37,967 bases of DNA, taken from contig NZ_NHOA01000088.1 of NCBI RefSeq assembly GCF_002727125.1, positions 1 through 37,967 on the forward strand, read 5' to 3'. The translations under genes and the position numbers were made by a program. Positions 8,429-15,572 of this stretch are shown here, one piece after another; positions within the stretch are counted from its first letter, which is position 1, and each line of letters starts with the position of its first letter. Origin of the DNA: Halorubrum persicum (GTDB lineage Archaea > Halobacteriota > Halobacteria > Halobacteriales > Haloferacaceae). A model generated the notes under the pieces. The model ran no database searches and had not been told where the DNA came from. It saw nothing but the letters and a program-made list of their open reading frames with translations.

Positions 8429-9115
8429 ATGTCTAACCAACCGACACCCCGTTCGACACCGATTCGGACGCCTCCTCAACCACGCCGCTTTACTCTCCTG
8501 TCACCGCCACAAACATCTACCACGCCGTTTCAGACCTCGGCTACCCGACCGAGTACGTCCCGATTGTCGCCCGCGCCCTTGACGAGTTCCAACTCGCTAT
8601 TTCCGCTGCTACCAACGGTCACTTCCTCCTCGACCAGCTCGTGCCACAAGCCGAATGCTTCGAGATCTTGGACGTCGACCACGTCACCGGGCCCATCCGC
8701 CTTGAGGATCTTTTGTTCTTCAGCGGCCCCTACGCGATGACGATTCTCACAGACGCGTCGGTGCCATAGATGACGGGGACGTCGTGGAGAACGGACAGAA
8801 ACCTGAGGGTGTCAGTTACCGATTCGTCTCTGGTTGCTCCTGCCCACTCACGAGAGTCTCGGCACACTCGACGAGGTCGTCCTCTGATGTCCACTGACAG
8901 AGACGCCCAGCATCGTCGAGGAGGTACTCCTGCCAGAGGACCGCCGACAGAACGATTTGCCGTACAAGTTCTATGGGATTAGCGAGAGTGGTCGACAGTT
9001 CCTCGAGGAACACAAACTCCTTCGAGCGCAGGATACACTCCGAGATATCTACGCCCGTGTGGAGAAGACCGACGACATCGAACGCTACGAAACTGCGCCG
9101 CGACCCAAGCGCTGA
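8429..9115 (+). pseudogene. Frameshifted relic of a haloarchaeal winged-helix-type gene
   Basis: An ATG at 8429 (MSNQPT) is followed, after a one-base slip before 8452, by a long sensible frame: FDTDSDASSTTPLYSPVTAT, then GYPTEYVPIVARALDEFQ, ending at a TAG at 8767. The reading resumes in another frame as DDGDVVENGQKPEGVSYRFV and SGCSCPLTR. A last in-frame block (about 8918-9115) reads LPEDRRQNDLPYKFYGISES, then RQFLEEHKLLRA, and ends KR-stop. The final block resembles the C-terminal part of haloarchaeal winged-helix regulators (YKFYGLTE...GRxFLEEH). At least two frameshifts and stops make it a pseudogene. Whether all three blocks came from one gene is likely but not proven. Confidence 0.55.
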
Positions 9116-9120
9116 AAACC

Positions 9121-9162
9121 TTAACCAACAGAGCGGAAGAAATCCAACATCTCGTTGGTTAA
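9121..9162. repeat. Boundary palindrome, copy 1 (TTAACCAAC ... GTTGGTTAA)
   Basis: Arms TTAACCAAC (9121-9129) and GTTGGTTAA (9154-9162) are separated by 24 bases. The right arm contains the stop codon of the ardC-like gene. Three further copies occur at 10615, 12210 and 26549. It has no T-run and the loop is long, so it does not look like a simple terminator. Confidence 0.8.
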
Positions 9163-10106
9163 CTGAATGAGGACGAGAATTCGTCCTCCAGAACGTCGAT
9201 GAGCTCCTCTGCCGTTCGACTAATCCGGTCGAGACGGTCACGAACGACTTCAGGCTCGTCCGACTCCCACGCGGCCAGGTAAAACGCTGACCCGCTCGTG
9301 TCGAGCCCGCAGTAGCGCCCGACGACGTATGCGACAGCTTCGGCCTCGACCTCGCGTTTCGACCGCTCGGTATCGTCGTCGACGTCGAAGTGGAGCAGGG
9401 CGTGGGCGTACTCGTGGATCAGCGTCCGCGCAAGGTCGGCCTCGTTCTCGCGATCACGCACCTCGACACGCGGTTGCATATCGACGAGACTCAGCTGCTC
9501 GCAGATGCCTTTCGCCTCGCCGTGCGTCCACTCCGCTTCCGGAACGATCCGAACCGTCACGCCAAGTTCGTCGGCGGCTCCAGTCAGCCGACCGACGAGG
9601 TCGCCGGCGTCCCCGGTCGCTTCTGTGTCCAGGTCGGGAAGCGGCTCGCCCTCGGTCTGGGAGACGTCGAACACGGGCGCGGGCTTGAACCCGACCAGCC
9701 CCTCCGACCACTCTTCGGGCGGCGTCTCGTCGTACGCACAGTCACTGTCCTCGTGGTAGCTCGGCGAGTTCTCGCACTCCGGGCACTGCGTGGTGATGAT
9801 CGGCGCCCAGATCCAGATGGCCGACTCGCCTTCCTGGACGTGGCGGTCGAACTCTTCTTGCCACCTCCGGTAGCCCGCCACCCGGCTCGCCTCGGGATAC
9901 TGGCGCTTGATGAGGAGCGTATTCCGGTAGGAGTAGTCGTGGAAGCGACTCTGGACGTCGAGCCACTCCTGAAACTCCGCGCTGGTCTGTGCATCGTCGA
10001 TGCCGGTGACGAGGTCGTCAATCCACTGTTCGATCGTACTGTTCATCTCGTCGGATCGCGTGTCGGTCTGGTCGAAGGAGACCGACGAGTCACTGCTCGT
10101 AGCCAT
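9159..10106 (-). CDS. ArdC-like antirestriction / ImmA-IrrE-type metallopeptidase
   Basis: A 315-residue protein with the architecture of ArdC. The N-terminal domain (about 25-150, with YSYRNTLLI and a CPEC...C zinc-like insertion) resembles the ssDNA-binding ArdC-N domain. The C-terminal zinc peptidase domain has HEYAH at 231-235 and a following EAEAVAYVV helix carrying the likely third ligand. ArdC proteins protect incoming plasmid DNA from restriction. The ATG at 10106 has a GGTGA Shine-Dalgarno seven bases upstream. An upstream TTG at 10118 would lie before that site. It is the last gene of the minus-strand array; the leader hairpin at 10150 precedes it and its stop lies in a boundary palindrome. 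A Mrr-like nuclease gene is 3 kb away. Confidence 0.85.
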   Translation of the reverse strand: MATSSDSSVSFDQTDTRSDEMNSTIEQWIDDLVTGIDDAQTSAEFQEWLDVQSRFHDYSYRNTLLIKRQYPEASRVAGYRRWQEEFDRHVQEGESAIWIWAPIITTQCPECENSPSYHEDSDCAYDETPPEEWSEGLVGFKPAPVFDVSQTEGEPLPDLDTEATGDAGDLVGRLTGAADELGVTVRIVPEAEWTHGEAKGICEQLSLVDMQPRVEVRDRENEADLARTLIHEYAHALLHFDVDDDTERSKREVEAEAVAYVVGRYCGLDTSGSAFYLAAWESDEPEVVRDRLDRISRTAEELIDVLEDEFSSSFS

Positions 10107-10149
10107 TATGTTCACCAAATCAAGTTCACGGCGACTGCGTCAGTTCAGA

Positions 10150-10181
10150 CCGCGCCGCACCCCTCAGGGGTGTTCAAAAAA
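10150..10181 (-). promoter_or_regulatory. Leader hairpin of the ardC-like gene
   Basis: In coding orientation a run of six T precedes a near-perfect palindrome, CACCCCT/AGGGGTG with one central base (10158-10172). It lies 52 bases before the start codon, after the stop of the preceding gene. It is one of eleven related leader hairpins. Confidence 0.7.
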
Positions 10182-10193
10182 CCACTCTGTCAG

Positions 10194-10541
10194 TCAGCGG
10201 AGTTCGTGGCGATCATCCGCAAAGCCAACCGAGACGAGGTACTCGAGGAACTCGTCGAACCGCTCGACGTCGCTAGGCGTGTCGGTCGCAAGGTGACGTG
10301 CCCACTCGATGGCCCACTGGAAGGCGGGATCCGTGCCGCCCTTGCCGTGTAGATACCACCAGCGAGCCGCTTTGAGAACCACGATGGGATTCGTCGGCGG
10401 CTGCTCACCGGCGAGCCCACGGGTGATGGATTCGATTTTGTCGGGGACGTCGGCGGGATCGACTTCCGCTGATTGCGTGGTGTCGATATCGACCGGGATT
10501 GCGTCGATCGAGACGGTGTCGGAACGCTGTTGTTGACTCAC
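10194..10541 (-). CDS. Plasmid-type protein of unknown function (115 aa)
   Basis: I do not recognise a family. The protein has an acidic, Q- and T-rich N-terminal 40 residues, then a helical core with a tryptophan-rich patch (AARWWYLHGK, AFQWAIEWARHL) and an acidic C-terminus. The start is GTG at 10541, supported by a GAGGTGA Shine-Dalgarno six bases upstream. No ATG fits. It sits between the ardC-like gene and the 62-residue gene in the minus-strand array, preceded by a leader hairpin and by boundary palindrome copy 2. Its conserved position in the array suggests a plasmid maintenance or transfer role, but nothing in the sequence shows that. Confidence 0.7.
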   Translation of the reverse strand: MSQQQRSDTVSIDAIPVDIDTTQSAEVDPADVPDKIESITRGLAGEQPPTNPIVVLKAARWWYLHGKGGTDPAFQWAIEWARHLATDTPSDVERFDEFLEYLVSVGFADDRHELR

Positions 10542-10570
10542 TGGAAGTCACCTCTGAGAGCGTTCGAAGG

Positions 10571-10600
10571 AGCCCTCGCCCTCTCAGGGGGCACGAAAAA
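10571..10600 (-). promoter_or_regulatory. Leader hairpin of the 115-residue gene
   Basis: In coding orientation: TTTTTCGT, then a GCCCCCT...AGGGC stem (10578-10592) with a short GA-rich loop. It lies 37 bases before the GTG start and is the same type as the other leader hairpins. Confidence 0.65.
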
Positions 10601-10614
10601 CAGAGCACAGTTCA

Positions 10615-10656
10615 TTAACCAACAAAAATACAGATCTCGCGGGAGATGTTGGTTAA
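10615..10656. repeat. Boundary palindrome, copy 2
   Basis: Arms TTAACCAACA (10615-10624) and TGTTGGTTAA (10647-10656), ten bases each, with a 22-base spacer. It lies between the 3' end of the 62-residue gene and the leader of the 115-residue gene. Confidence 0.8.
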
Positions 10657-10698
10657 GAACAGAATTCAATCTTCGTCCTCACGCAGCTCTTCAGCCTT

Positions 10699-10887
10699 TC
10701 AGTTGAGCCGGCGCAGGATTTGCGTACTATTCTGATGAGCGTTCTCGTAGGCAACACACTCCCGGAGTGTCTCCATATCGGGGATCGTCGCGATCCCGAC
10801 CTTGATCAGTCGATAGTTCGGTGCTTCGAGGCGTTTCTCGGGTGGGAATTCGTCCTCACCCCCGTCGTTGTCTGCGGATTTCTCCAT
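10699..10887 (-). CDS. Small protein of unknown function, possibly cut short by a stop
   Basis: A 62-residue protein, acidic at the N-terminus, with a compact core (APNYRLIKVGIA, METLRECVAYENAHQ) ending QILRRLN-stop. The family is not recognised. After the TGA at 10699-10701 the same frame continues with ten plausible codons (KAEELREDED) to a second TGA at 10666-10668. That tail looks like natural coding sequence, so the gene may have lost its last residues to a nonsense mutation. The ATG is at 10887. Its leader hairpin ends only six bases upstream and contains the likely ribosome-binding stretch. Confidence 0.65.
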   Translation of the reverse strand: MEKSADNDGGEDEFPPEKRLEAPNYRLIKVGIATIPDMETLRECVAYENAHQNSTQILRRLN

Positions 10888-10892
10888 CGCTA

Positions 10893-10928
10893 TCGCCCTT
10901 CACCCTTCACCCTTCACGGGCGAGAAAG
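10893..10928 (-). promoter_or_regulatory. Leader hairpin with three tandem heptamers
   Basis: The stem is TCGCCC/GGGCGA (10893-10898, 10918-10923). The loop consists of CCCTTCA repeated three times (10896-10916, plus strand), that is GAAGGGT in coding orientation. The hairpin abuts the start codon, so folding could hide the ribosome-binding region. Confidence 0.65.
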
Positions 10929-10960
10929 ACAGAAGAAACGACTGCCGAACTATTACAGCG

Positions 10961-12121
10961 TCAGGCCATCGCATCCTGAAATCGCTCGCGAAGCGCATCT
11001 TCACGCTCCTCGAACTGATCGACCTTCTCCTGCAGGTCGTCGCTGACGCGCTCGATGCTCGCGAGCGCCCGCTCGCCGGCGAGTGACGCCTGCGATCCGC
11101 CGTCGCTGTCCGCTTCCAGCTGCTCCTCGTAGGCGCGTTCAACGCGCTCGATGGTGCCCTCTGGGTTGAACAGAATGTCGTTGGCCGTGCGGACGTAGCC
11201 GTCCAGCGATGCGCCTTCCTTGCCCTGGAAGAAGTGCGTGAGCGCGTACGTCGCGCCGGAATGCAGCGTCCACATATCGATCTCCACGGGTGAGGCCGCG
11301 TTGGCCTCGGCATCGCTCGCAGCGCGTTCGGCCAGGTAATCCGGAAAGCCGAGCAGACGGTAGAACTCCGTGACGGTGAAGGGGAGCTCCGAGAAGTCGA
11401 GGTCGATGTCCTGGACGTCCCGGATGAACTCAAAGAGATCGTCGGCGATAAGTTCGACCTGTGCGAGAATCTCCTCCCACCAGGTCCGGAAGTTCCGGAC
11501 GTCGCCGACGTGTTTGATAATCTCCTTGTCGGTGAGCGAGCGCATCGTGTTCGAACAATACCCGTCCTGAGCGAACCCCTCCACGTAGACGGCGTGCTCA
11601 CCGAAGAAATCATAGCCCGACGTAACGCCCATCGTGATCGGGTCCGACCGCCCGGGGAGGCGCACCCCGAGGCCGTCGAACATGATGTCCATATGGACCT
11701 CGCCGCCACCCCGGTAGCGCCGGATCTCGCCGAACATCACCTCGCCGAGCGGCGTTCCGTCGATAGTCTGCTCGCGGAGGACTTCCTCAAGCGGGCCGTA
11801 GACGTCGACAGGATTGATGATCGCGTAGCTGTCTGTGGGGATATGAAATAGGGGATCCATCTCAGCGTCTTCATCTTGGGCCTGCTCTCGAGCTCGATTC
11901 GGCTCGACGAGCGCGTTGAACCGATCAGTCTGGACCCACTCGTCGGTGTAGGGATCGCGATACGCGACTGCTGTGTCGACTGCTTGGGGAAGCTCTCGAA
12001 CCGCCGCACTGAAGCTGATTGGTTCAGCCCCACCGTGTTGCTCGGCGTACCATTCAGGTAGTTCGGTGTCGGTACGTCCATCGACGCCAGCGAAGGTGGT
12101 TCTCGACTCTGGGTCTTTCAT
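10961..12121 (-). CDS. DUF932-like plasmid/phage protein
   Basis: A 386-residue protein. The segment HIPTDSYAIINPVDVYGPLE at about 115-135 and the later DGYCSNTMRSLTDKEIIKHV resemble the conserved blocks of DUF932 proteins found on phages and plasmids (function unknown). The middle carries a glycine-rich strand region (RRYRGGGEVHMDI, LGVRLPGRSD). The C-terminal 60 residues are charged and predict a coiled coil. The ATG at 12121 follows a GAGGTGA Shine-Dalgarno by six bases. A longer frame to 12277 would run through the boundary palindrome and leader hairpin. It lies upstream of the 62-residue gene in the minus-strand array. The DUF932 link is tentative; that the gene is real is certain from length and acidity. 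Confidence 0.7.
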   Translation of the reverse strand: MKDPESRTTFAGVDGRTDTELPEWYAEQHGGAEPISFSAAVRELPQAVDTAVAYRDPYTDEWVQTDRFNALVEPNRAREQAQDEDAEMDPLFHIPTDSYAIINPVDVYGPLEEVLREQTIDGTPLGEVMFGEIRRYRGGGEVHMDIMFDGLGVRLPGRSDPITMGVTSGYDFFGEHAVYVEGFAQDGYCSNTMRSLTDKEIIKHVGDVRNFRTWWEEILAQVELIADDLFEFIRDVQDIDLDFSELPFTVTEFYRLLGFPDYLAERAASDAEANAASPVEIDMWTLHSGATYALTHFFQGKEGASLDGYVRTANDILFNPEGTIERVERAYEEQLEADSDGGSQASLAGERALASIERVSDDLQEKVDQFEEREDALRERFQDAMA

Positions 12122-12178
12122 TCCAGTCACCTCGACGCAGGAACGCTCATCGACGGCCGCTGCATCGTCCCGCGCCCT

Positions 12179-12200
12179 GCGCCCCTCTGCCGGGCGCAAC
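12179..12200 (-). promoter_or_regulatory. Leader hairpin of the DUF932-like gene
   Basis: GCGCCC (12179-12184) pairs with GGGCGC (12192-12197) around a seven-base loop, 58 bases before the start. In coding orientation TTGTTG precedes it rather than a pure T-run. Confidence 0.6.
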
Positions 12201-12209
12201 AACACCACA

Positions 12210-12250
12210 TTAACCAACACCATCCCTAGGAGTGACTGGCTGTTGGTTAA
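12210..12250. repeat. Boundary palindrome, copy 3
   Basis: Arms TTAACCAAC (12210-12218) and GTTGGTTAA (12242-12250) with a 23-base spacer. It lies between the toxin gene stop and the DUF932-like leader. Confidence 0.8.
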
Positions 12251-12319
12251 CCGAACACAGTCGGGGGGATGCCCCAATATCCTTACTCAGTGCTGGAGCC
12301 GCTCCGTAGGTAGAATGGA

Positions 12320-12583
12320 TTACGGCGGGAGATGACGATCGTAGATATTCCGCCGATGCCCAACCGCCTCGACGATGAGGACATCTTCGTCTCGGTCCCA
12401 CGTGATGATCGCTCGGTAGTCGCCGGCGCGGAGCTTATAGTACGGGTAGCCGGTGAGTTTTTCGAGCCGGTGGGAGGTCCAGTCTTTCGCCTCGTCGAGT
12501 TTCTTCACCAGTCGCTCTTGGGCTTCGGTGTCGAGTCCGTCCAGCAAATCGAGGGCTTTGGGCGTCCACTCGACCTCAGTCAT
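12320..12583 (-). CDS. RelE/ParE-family toxin
   Basis: An 87-residue protein with the RelE fold signature: an N-terminal TPKALDLLDGLD helix, then GYPYYKLRAGDYRAII and EAVGHRRNIYDR at the end. Family members cut mRNA on the ribosome (RelE) or act on gyrase (ParE). The YYKLRAGDYR strand and the terminal HRRNIY with basic residues favour the RelE type. The start overlaps the end of the antitoxin gene by eight bases, so translation is coupled. The pair probably stabilises the plasmid. Leader hairpins are absent here, as expected for a gene inside an operon. Confidence 0.88.
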   Translation of the reverse strand: MTEVEWTPKALDLLDGLDTEAQERLVKKLDEAKDWTSHRLEKLTGYPYYKLRAGDYRAIITWDRDEDVLIVEAVGHRRNIYDRHLPP

Positions 12584-12854
12584 CGATGCCCAGCCGGTTC
12601 TTCACGTCGTCCTGCGACACCGTCTCGCCCTGCTCTCGCTGTTCGCGGCTCTCTACCAGATGCTTGAGCGCTTCTTCGGATAGCTGAGCTGGCGGGTTGA
12701 CAGCGTCTCGGAGGGCATCGCGGATAAACTCGGATTTGTTCGCGTAGCCACGCTCCTCCCAGACCTCGTCGACTTGTGCCAGCAACGATTGCGGCACCCG
12801 GACGTTGATCTTCTCCATCTCGCCGTCGCCACCAGCGTCGCTGTCAGTGCTCAT
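12576..12854 (-). CDS. Ribbon-helix-helix antitoxin
   Basis: A 92-residue protein. After a disordered acidic start, MEKINVRVPQSLLAQVDEV and ANKSEFIRDALRDAV form a ribbon-helix-helix DNA-binding domain. The C-terminal 40 residues would wrap the toxin. The ATG at 12854 sits six bases after a perfect operator palindrome (12860-12877), consistent with autorepression by the antitoxin or the complex. An alternative ATG at 12818 gives a shorter protein beginning at the fold itself. It is cotranscribed with the RelE-type toxin. Confidence 0.88.
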   Translation of the reverse strand: MSTDSDAGGDGEMEKINVRVPQSLLAQVDEVWEERGYANKSEFIRDALRDAVNPPAQLSEEALKHLVESREQREQGETVSQDDVKNRLGIDD

Positions 12855-12859
12855 ATGCT

Positions 12860-12877
12860 GTGATACGCTTGTATCAC
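12860..12877. promoter_or_regulatory. Operator palindrome of the toxin-antitoxin pair
   Basis: GTGATAC and GTATCAC, perfect seven-base arms with a four-base spacer, lie immediately before the antitoxin start, between it and the probable TATA region. This is the expected site for ribbon-helix-helix autorepression. It also overlaps the stop codon region of the gene at 12874. Confidence 0.75.
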
Positions 12878-13080
12878 GTAAGTAGCTTCGGTTGAGTACT
12901 CGGGTGGGTGACGATGTCCAGACTGCGCTTGAGGGAGAGTCGCCGCTGATCCGAGAGGTTCAGCACGACGGCTTGGCCGTCGATGCGGAAGCCGACGTAC
13001 TCCACTGTGTCTCGGTGAGACTGAGCGGCCGATGAAACTGAAACGGATTCGGAACTGGCTACAGGTACATTCTCGCTCAT
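12874..13080 (-). CDS. Small protein of unknown function (68 aa)
   Basis: MSENVPVASSESVSVSSAAQ starts a serine-rich leader. It is followed by a compact core with VEYVGFRIDGQAVVLNLSDQ, a beta-rich pattern, and a basic C-terminus (RRLSLKRSLDIV). No family is recognised. The ATG at 13080 was preferred to a TTG at 13092. A leader hairpin lies 24 bases upstream, as for other array genes, although here the upstream neighbour is the divergent nuclease gene. That position shows the hairpin belongs to the 5' end of this gene and not to the 3' end of another. Confidence 0.6.
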   Translation of the reverse strand: MSENVPVASSESVSVSSAAQSHRDTVEYVGFRIDGQAVVLNLSDQRRLSLKRSLDIVTHPSTQPKLLT

Positions 13081-13103
13081 TCGTTGCTGCAAGTGGTTCG
13101 ATG

Positions 13104-13136
13104 ACCCCTGTATCCCTCTCAGGGGTTCAATAAACA
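13104..13136 (-). promoter_or_regulatory. Leader hairpin in the divergent gap before the nuclease gene
   Basis: ACCCCTG (13104-13110) pairs with CAGGGGT (13120-13126) around a nine-base loop; in coding orientation TGTTTATTGA precedes it. It is informative because no gene ends upstream of it on this strand. Confidence 0.68.
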
Positions 13137-13197
13137 GGACAGCACAGCGTTCGGCAACGTATTTGACAGTTGCAACGTACTGTCCAATTAATTCAGG

Positions 13198-14562
13198 ATG
13201 GCTGTACTGGACGATCTCTCAGGGTTCGAGTTCGAGGACGTGATGGAGGACGTGTTCCGCAACCTTGGCTACGAGAACGTCCGTCAGGCAGCCAAAACTG
13301 CCGACGAAGGTCGGGACGTCATCATGGAGGAGGTCGTCGACGGACAGCGCCGCGCGATTATTGTCGAGTGCAAGCACACGGCCACCGTCGGGCGGCCGGT
13401 CGTCCAGAAGCTCCACTCGGCGATCGCCACGTTCGACTTCGAGGGCCCCAAGCGCGGCATGGTCGTCACGACCGGTCGGTTCACGACTCCCGCTCAGGAG
13501 TACGCCGACCGCCTTCAGCAGAACGACGATCCGTATCCCATCGAGCTGCTGGACGGCAAGGATCTCCGAGAGATCGCCGACGAGATCGGGCTTGACCTCT
13601 ACAACGGTCGGATCGAAATCCTTTGTGACGAAACGCTTCGGCCGTACGACCCGGCCGCCGATGTCGACGCGGCCGTCGCGGAGGCGTTCCACGACATCGA
13701 GAACATCGAGGCCGCCGACCTACCCGAACCGCATTCGGCGGTAACGTTCCGCCCGGTGGTTGCGATTACCGCCGACACCAACGCCGTCTTCGAAACGTCA
13801 GTCGGCGTCATTCACCGGATCAACGACCGGACGCGGTTCGTCGTCCACACCGAACGCGGGCAGCCGCAGGTCGTCGACGAGGACGTCGGGTCGCTGGTCA
13901 CCGAGAACCTCCACGCGACGGTCGACCTCGACACCGAGCGGTTCGGAGCGGTGTTCAACGATGTCAAGGAGCGCCGATTTGGGCAGACTCAAACGGAGTA
14001 CAAGGAATGGGCTGTTGACCGCCTTCAGGACTATCACACGACGACGGTGACCTACACCGGCGACAACAACGTCACCTACAACAAGACGTGTGAGCCGAAT
14101 CTCTCGGACATCTCAGTACAATCGATTGAGCCGGTGTATCTCCCTGAGGTTCGGCAAACGACAGAGATGCTGGAGTATTCGTATCCCTACGAGTACTACG
14201 CGGCAGGCCCGTCAAGAGTGACTGCCGAGGACGGGATCCACCGGTGCGTCCACTGCGAGACGAGTGGCGTCGACGAGACCTACACCTACTGTCCGAACTG
14301 CGGGGCAATCGCCTGCGACAGCCACATCAAAAGGGAGCGGCTGGAAGGCGAGCCTGTCTGTACGGGCTGTGCAGTCACCGAGCGGTTCGCGTTAAAGACG
14401 AAGTACTTCTACGACGAGGAGAACCTCGAGGCGTTCCGCGAGGAGTACGCCGCCATGCCCATCCACGAGAAGGCGATGGAGAACAAGGTCCTCGCTGGCG
14501 GAGGCGTTATCGCGATGGTGCTGACCCTCATCGGCCTTCTCGTCATCGGCGGCGTCATCTAA
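13198..14562 (+). CDS. Mrr-like PD-(D/E)xK endonuclease with zinc ribbon and C-terminal membrane helix
   Basis: A 454-residue protein. Residues 8-130 match the Mrr catalytic domain: GFEFEDVMEDVFRNLGYENV, the catalytic aspartate in EGRD (D40), and ECK (E57, K59). Mrr enzymes cut modified or foreign DNA. The middle 200 residues are unassigned. At about 345-390 a multi-cysteine block (HRCVHC, YCPNCG, CDSH, VCTGC) forms zinc ribbons. The last 20 residues (VLAGGGVIAMVLTLIGLLVI) are a transmembrane helix, so the enzyme is probably anchored to the inner face of the membrane. It is the only plus-strand gene within the minus-strand array, which suggests separate insertion. An ATG start after an AT-rich gap fits its own promoter, but no clear TATA box was found. 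Confidence 0.85.
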   Translation: MAVLDDLSGFEFEDVMEDVFRNLGYENVRQAAKTADEGRDVIMEEVVDGQRRAIIVECKHTATVGRPVVQKLHSAIATFDFEGPKRGMVVTTGRFTTPAQEYADRLQQNDDPYPIELLDGKDLREIADEIGLDLYNGRIEILCDETLRPYDPAADVDAAVAEAFHDIENIEAADLPEPHSAVTFRPVVAITADTNAVFETSVGVIHRINDRTRFVVHTERGQPQVVDEDVGSLVTENLHATVDLDTERFGAVFNDVKERRFGQTQTEYKEWAVDRLQDYHTTTVTYTGDNNVTYNKTCEPNLSDISVQSIEPVYLPEVRQTTEMLEYSYPYEYYAAGPSRVTAEDGIHRCVHCETSGVDETYTYCPNCGAIACDSHIKRERLEGEPVCTGCAVTERFALKTKYFYDEENLEAFREEYAAMPIHEKAMENKVLAGGGVIAMVLTLIGLLVIGGVI

Positions 14563-14574
14563 CCCGTCGCGTTC

Positions 14575-15150
14575 TCACGCCGGCTCGGCGACGAGTTCTG
14601 TGAGCGCGTCGTCCAGTGGGCCGTGGAACTGCCAACTCGCTTGCTCGAACGCTTCGTCGGTCGGGCCGTCCCAGCGGGGGAACGCGGAGTGGCCACTCAC
14701 TTTGATGGTCCATTCGGAGGGCTCCTCGAACGGGTTTGCCGTTGGGAGTTCGACGACGTAGAGGTACTCCTCGTCGCCGTGGATGCCGTCAGCTGGGTCC
14801 TCGACGCCGTGGCCAAGCAGGAACAGCGGTTGATCGAGGTGCTGCATATTGTCCGGATCGAGGAGATCTGCTGGCTGCGCTGCGTCGATCGTTCGCTCAG
14901 GGTCGCCATCCAGATACAGGTCGATTGTCGAGAGCTTGTCGAGGAACACGAAAGTCGCCGCCGTGTAAGCTGGTCCGCGCTCGGCACGGGTCGCATCGAG
15001 GAGTTCCTTCAGTTGAGCGAGATCTCGAAGAACGGCCCCTGGGTACCCGTCCGAATGTCGGTATACCTGGGCGACGCGCTCGGCGTCGTCATTCGTTTTA
15101 CTGGGCTCTTCGACTCGTTGAACGAATCGGAGTTGACTACGTGTCGACAT
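14575..15150 (-). CDS. Array protein of unknown function (191 aa)
   Basis: A 191-residue acidic protein. The N-terminal third (YPGAVLRDLAQLKELLDATR) is helical. A middle segment AAQPADLLDPDNMQHLDQPL and a strand EYLYVVELP lie before a C-terminal WTIKVSG. No family is recognised. The phrase YTAATFVFLDKL resembles YTAAAFFHFKT in the gene at 17023, where both sit before an acidic C-terminal part, so the two may be distant relatives. The ATG at 15150 has GGTGA four bases upstream and the strongest leader hairpin of the set 19 bases away. It ends 12 bases from the convergent nuclease gene. Confidence 0.7.
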   Translation of the reverse strand: MSTRSQLRFVQRVEEPSKTNDDAERVAQVYRHSDGYPGAVLRDLAQLKELLDATRAERGPAYTAATFVFLDKLSTIDLYLDGDPERTIDAAQPADLLDPDNMQHLDQPLFLLGHGVEDPADGIHGDEEYLYVVELPTANPFEEPSEWTIKVSGHSAFPRWDGPTDEAFEQASWQFHGPLDDALTELVAEPA

Positions 15151-15168
15151 CGATCACCGCCGGCACGA

Positions 15169-15205
15169 GTGCGCCGGCACCCATCGCCGGCGCACCACAA
15201 AAACA
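15169..15205 (-). promoter_or_regulatory. Leader hairpin, ten-base stem
   Basis: GTGCGCCGGC (15169-15178) pairs perfectly with GCCGGCGCAC (15186-15195). The loop in coding orientation is GATGGGT, and TTTTTGTG precedes it. The start codon is 19 bases downstream. The loop is identical to that at 16972. Confidence 0.82.
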
Positions 15206-15217
15206 GAGTCCAGCTAC

Positions 15218-15505
15218 TCACTCGATTTCGAGGTTTCCAGCTTCTCCTTCGCCTGTCTCACTGTTCTCGTCCCATTCGAGTTCGAATTCGATGCTTAACT
15301 CTCCAGGGCCCTCTGCGGGCCCTTCGCGTTCGGCCTTGACTTCGAATGTCGGCCGCGTTGGTGGGTCCATCGTGACGGACTCTGCCCCGTCCTTCAGAGT
15401 GATCGACCCCCCCTGTTCGAGCTTTTCGGCGACATTCCGGAGATACGACGCGATTTCATCTCGGCTCTGGGCACTCTCAGATTTGAATAACACTTCTTCG
15501 GGCAT
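15218..15505 (-). CDS. Amphi-Trp domain protein
   Basis: A 95-residue protein opening MPEEVLFKSESAQSRDEIAS, then a helix (YLRNVAEKLEQGGSI) and a strand series (TLKDGAESVTMDPP, TFEVKAE) with a final acidic strand (ELSIEFELEWDE). This matches the small amphi-Trp domain common in haloarchaea, whose role is unknown. The ATG at 15505 lies 26-31 bases from a TTATCC promoter element (15531-15536), so it is leaderless, which explains the absence of a leader hairpin. Upstream in-frame starts would lie in antisense-like sequence. Confidence 0.8.
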   Translation of the reverse strand: MPEEVLFKSESAQSRDEIASYLRNVAEKLEQGGSITLKDGAESVTMDPPTRPTFEVKAEREGPAEGPGELSIEFELEWDENSETGEGEAGNLEIE

Positions 15506-15530
15506 ACACCACGCTCTACGCTCCCTGCTT

Positions 15531-15536
15531 GGATAA
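15531..15536 (-). promoter_or_regulatory. TATA-like element of the amphi-Trp gene
   Basis: TTATCC on the minus strand, 26-31 bases upstream of the ATG at 15505. It is the only array gene with an obvious own promoter and, fittingly, has no leader hairpin. Confidence 0.5.
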
Positions 15537-15572
15537 GTGACCCTCCCATCCCAGCAAGTGAAATCCGTTGCC

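Noticed and set aside
9390-10352. A 320-codon plus-strand open frame opposite the ardC-like gene
   Set aside because: The minus strand has HEYAH, a Shine-Dalgarno and a sensible protein; the plus frame is rich in R and P, typical of antisense to GC-rich coding DNA.
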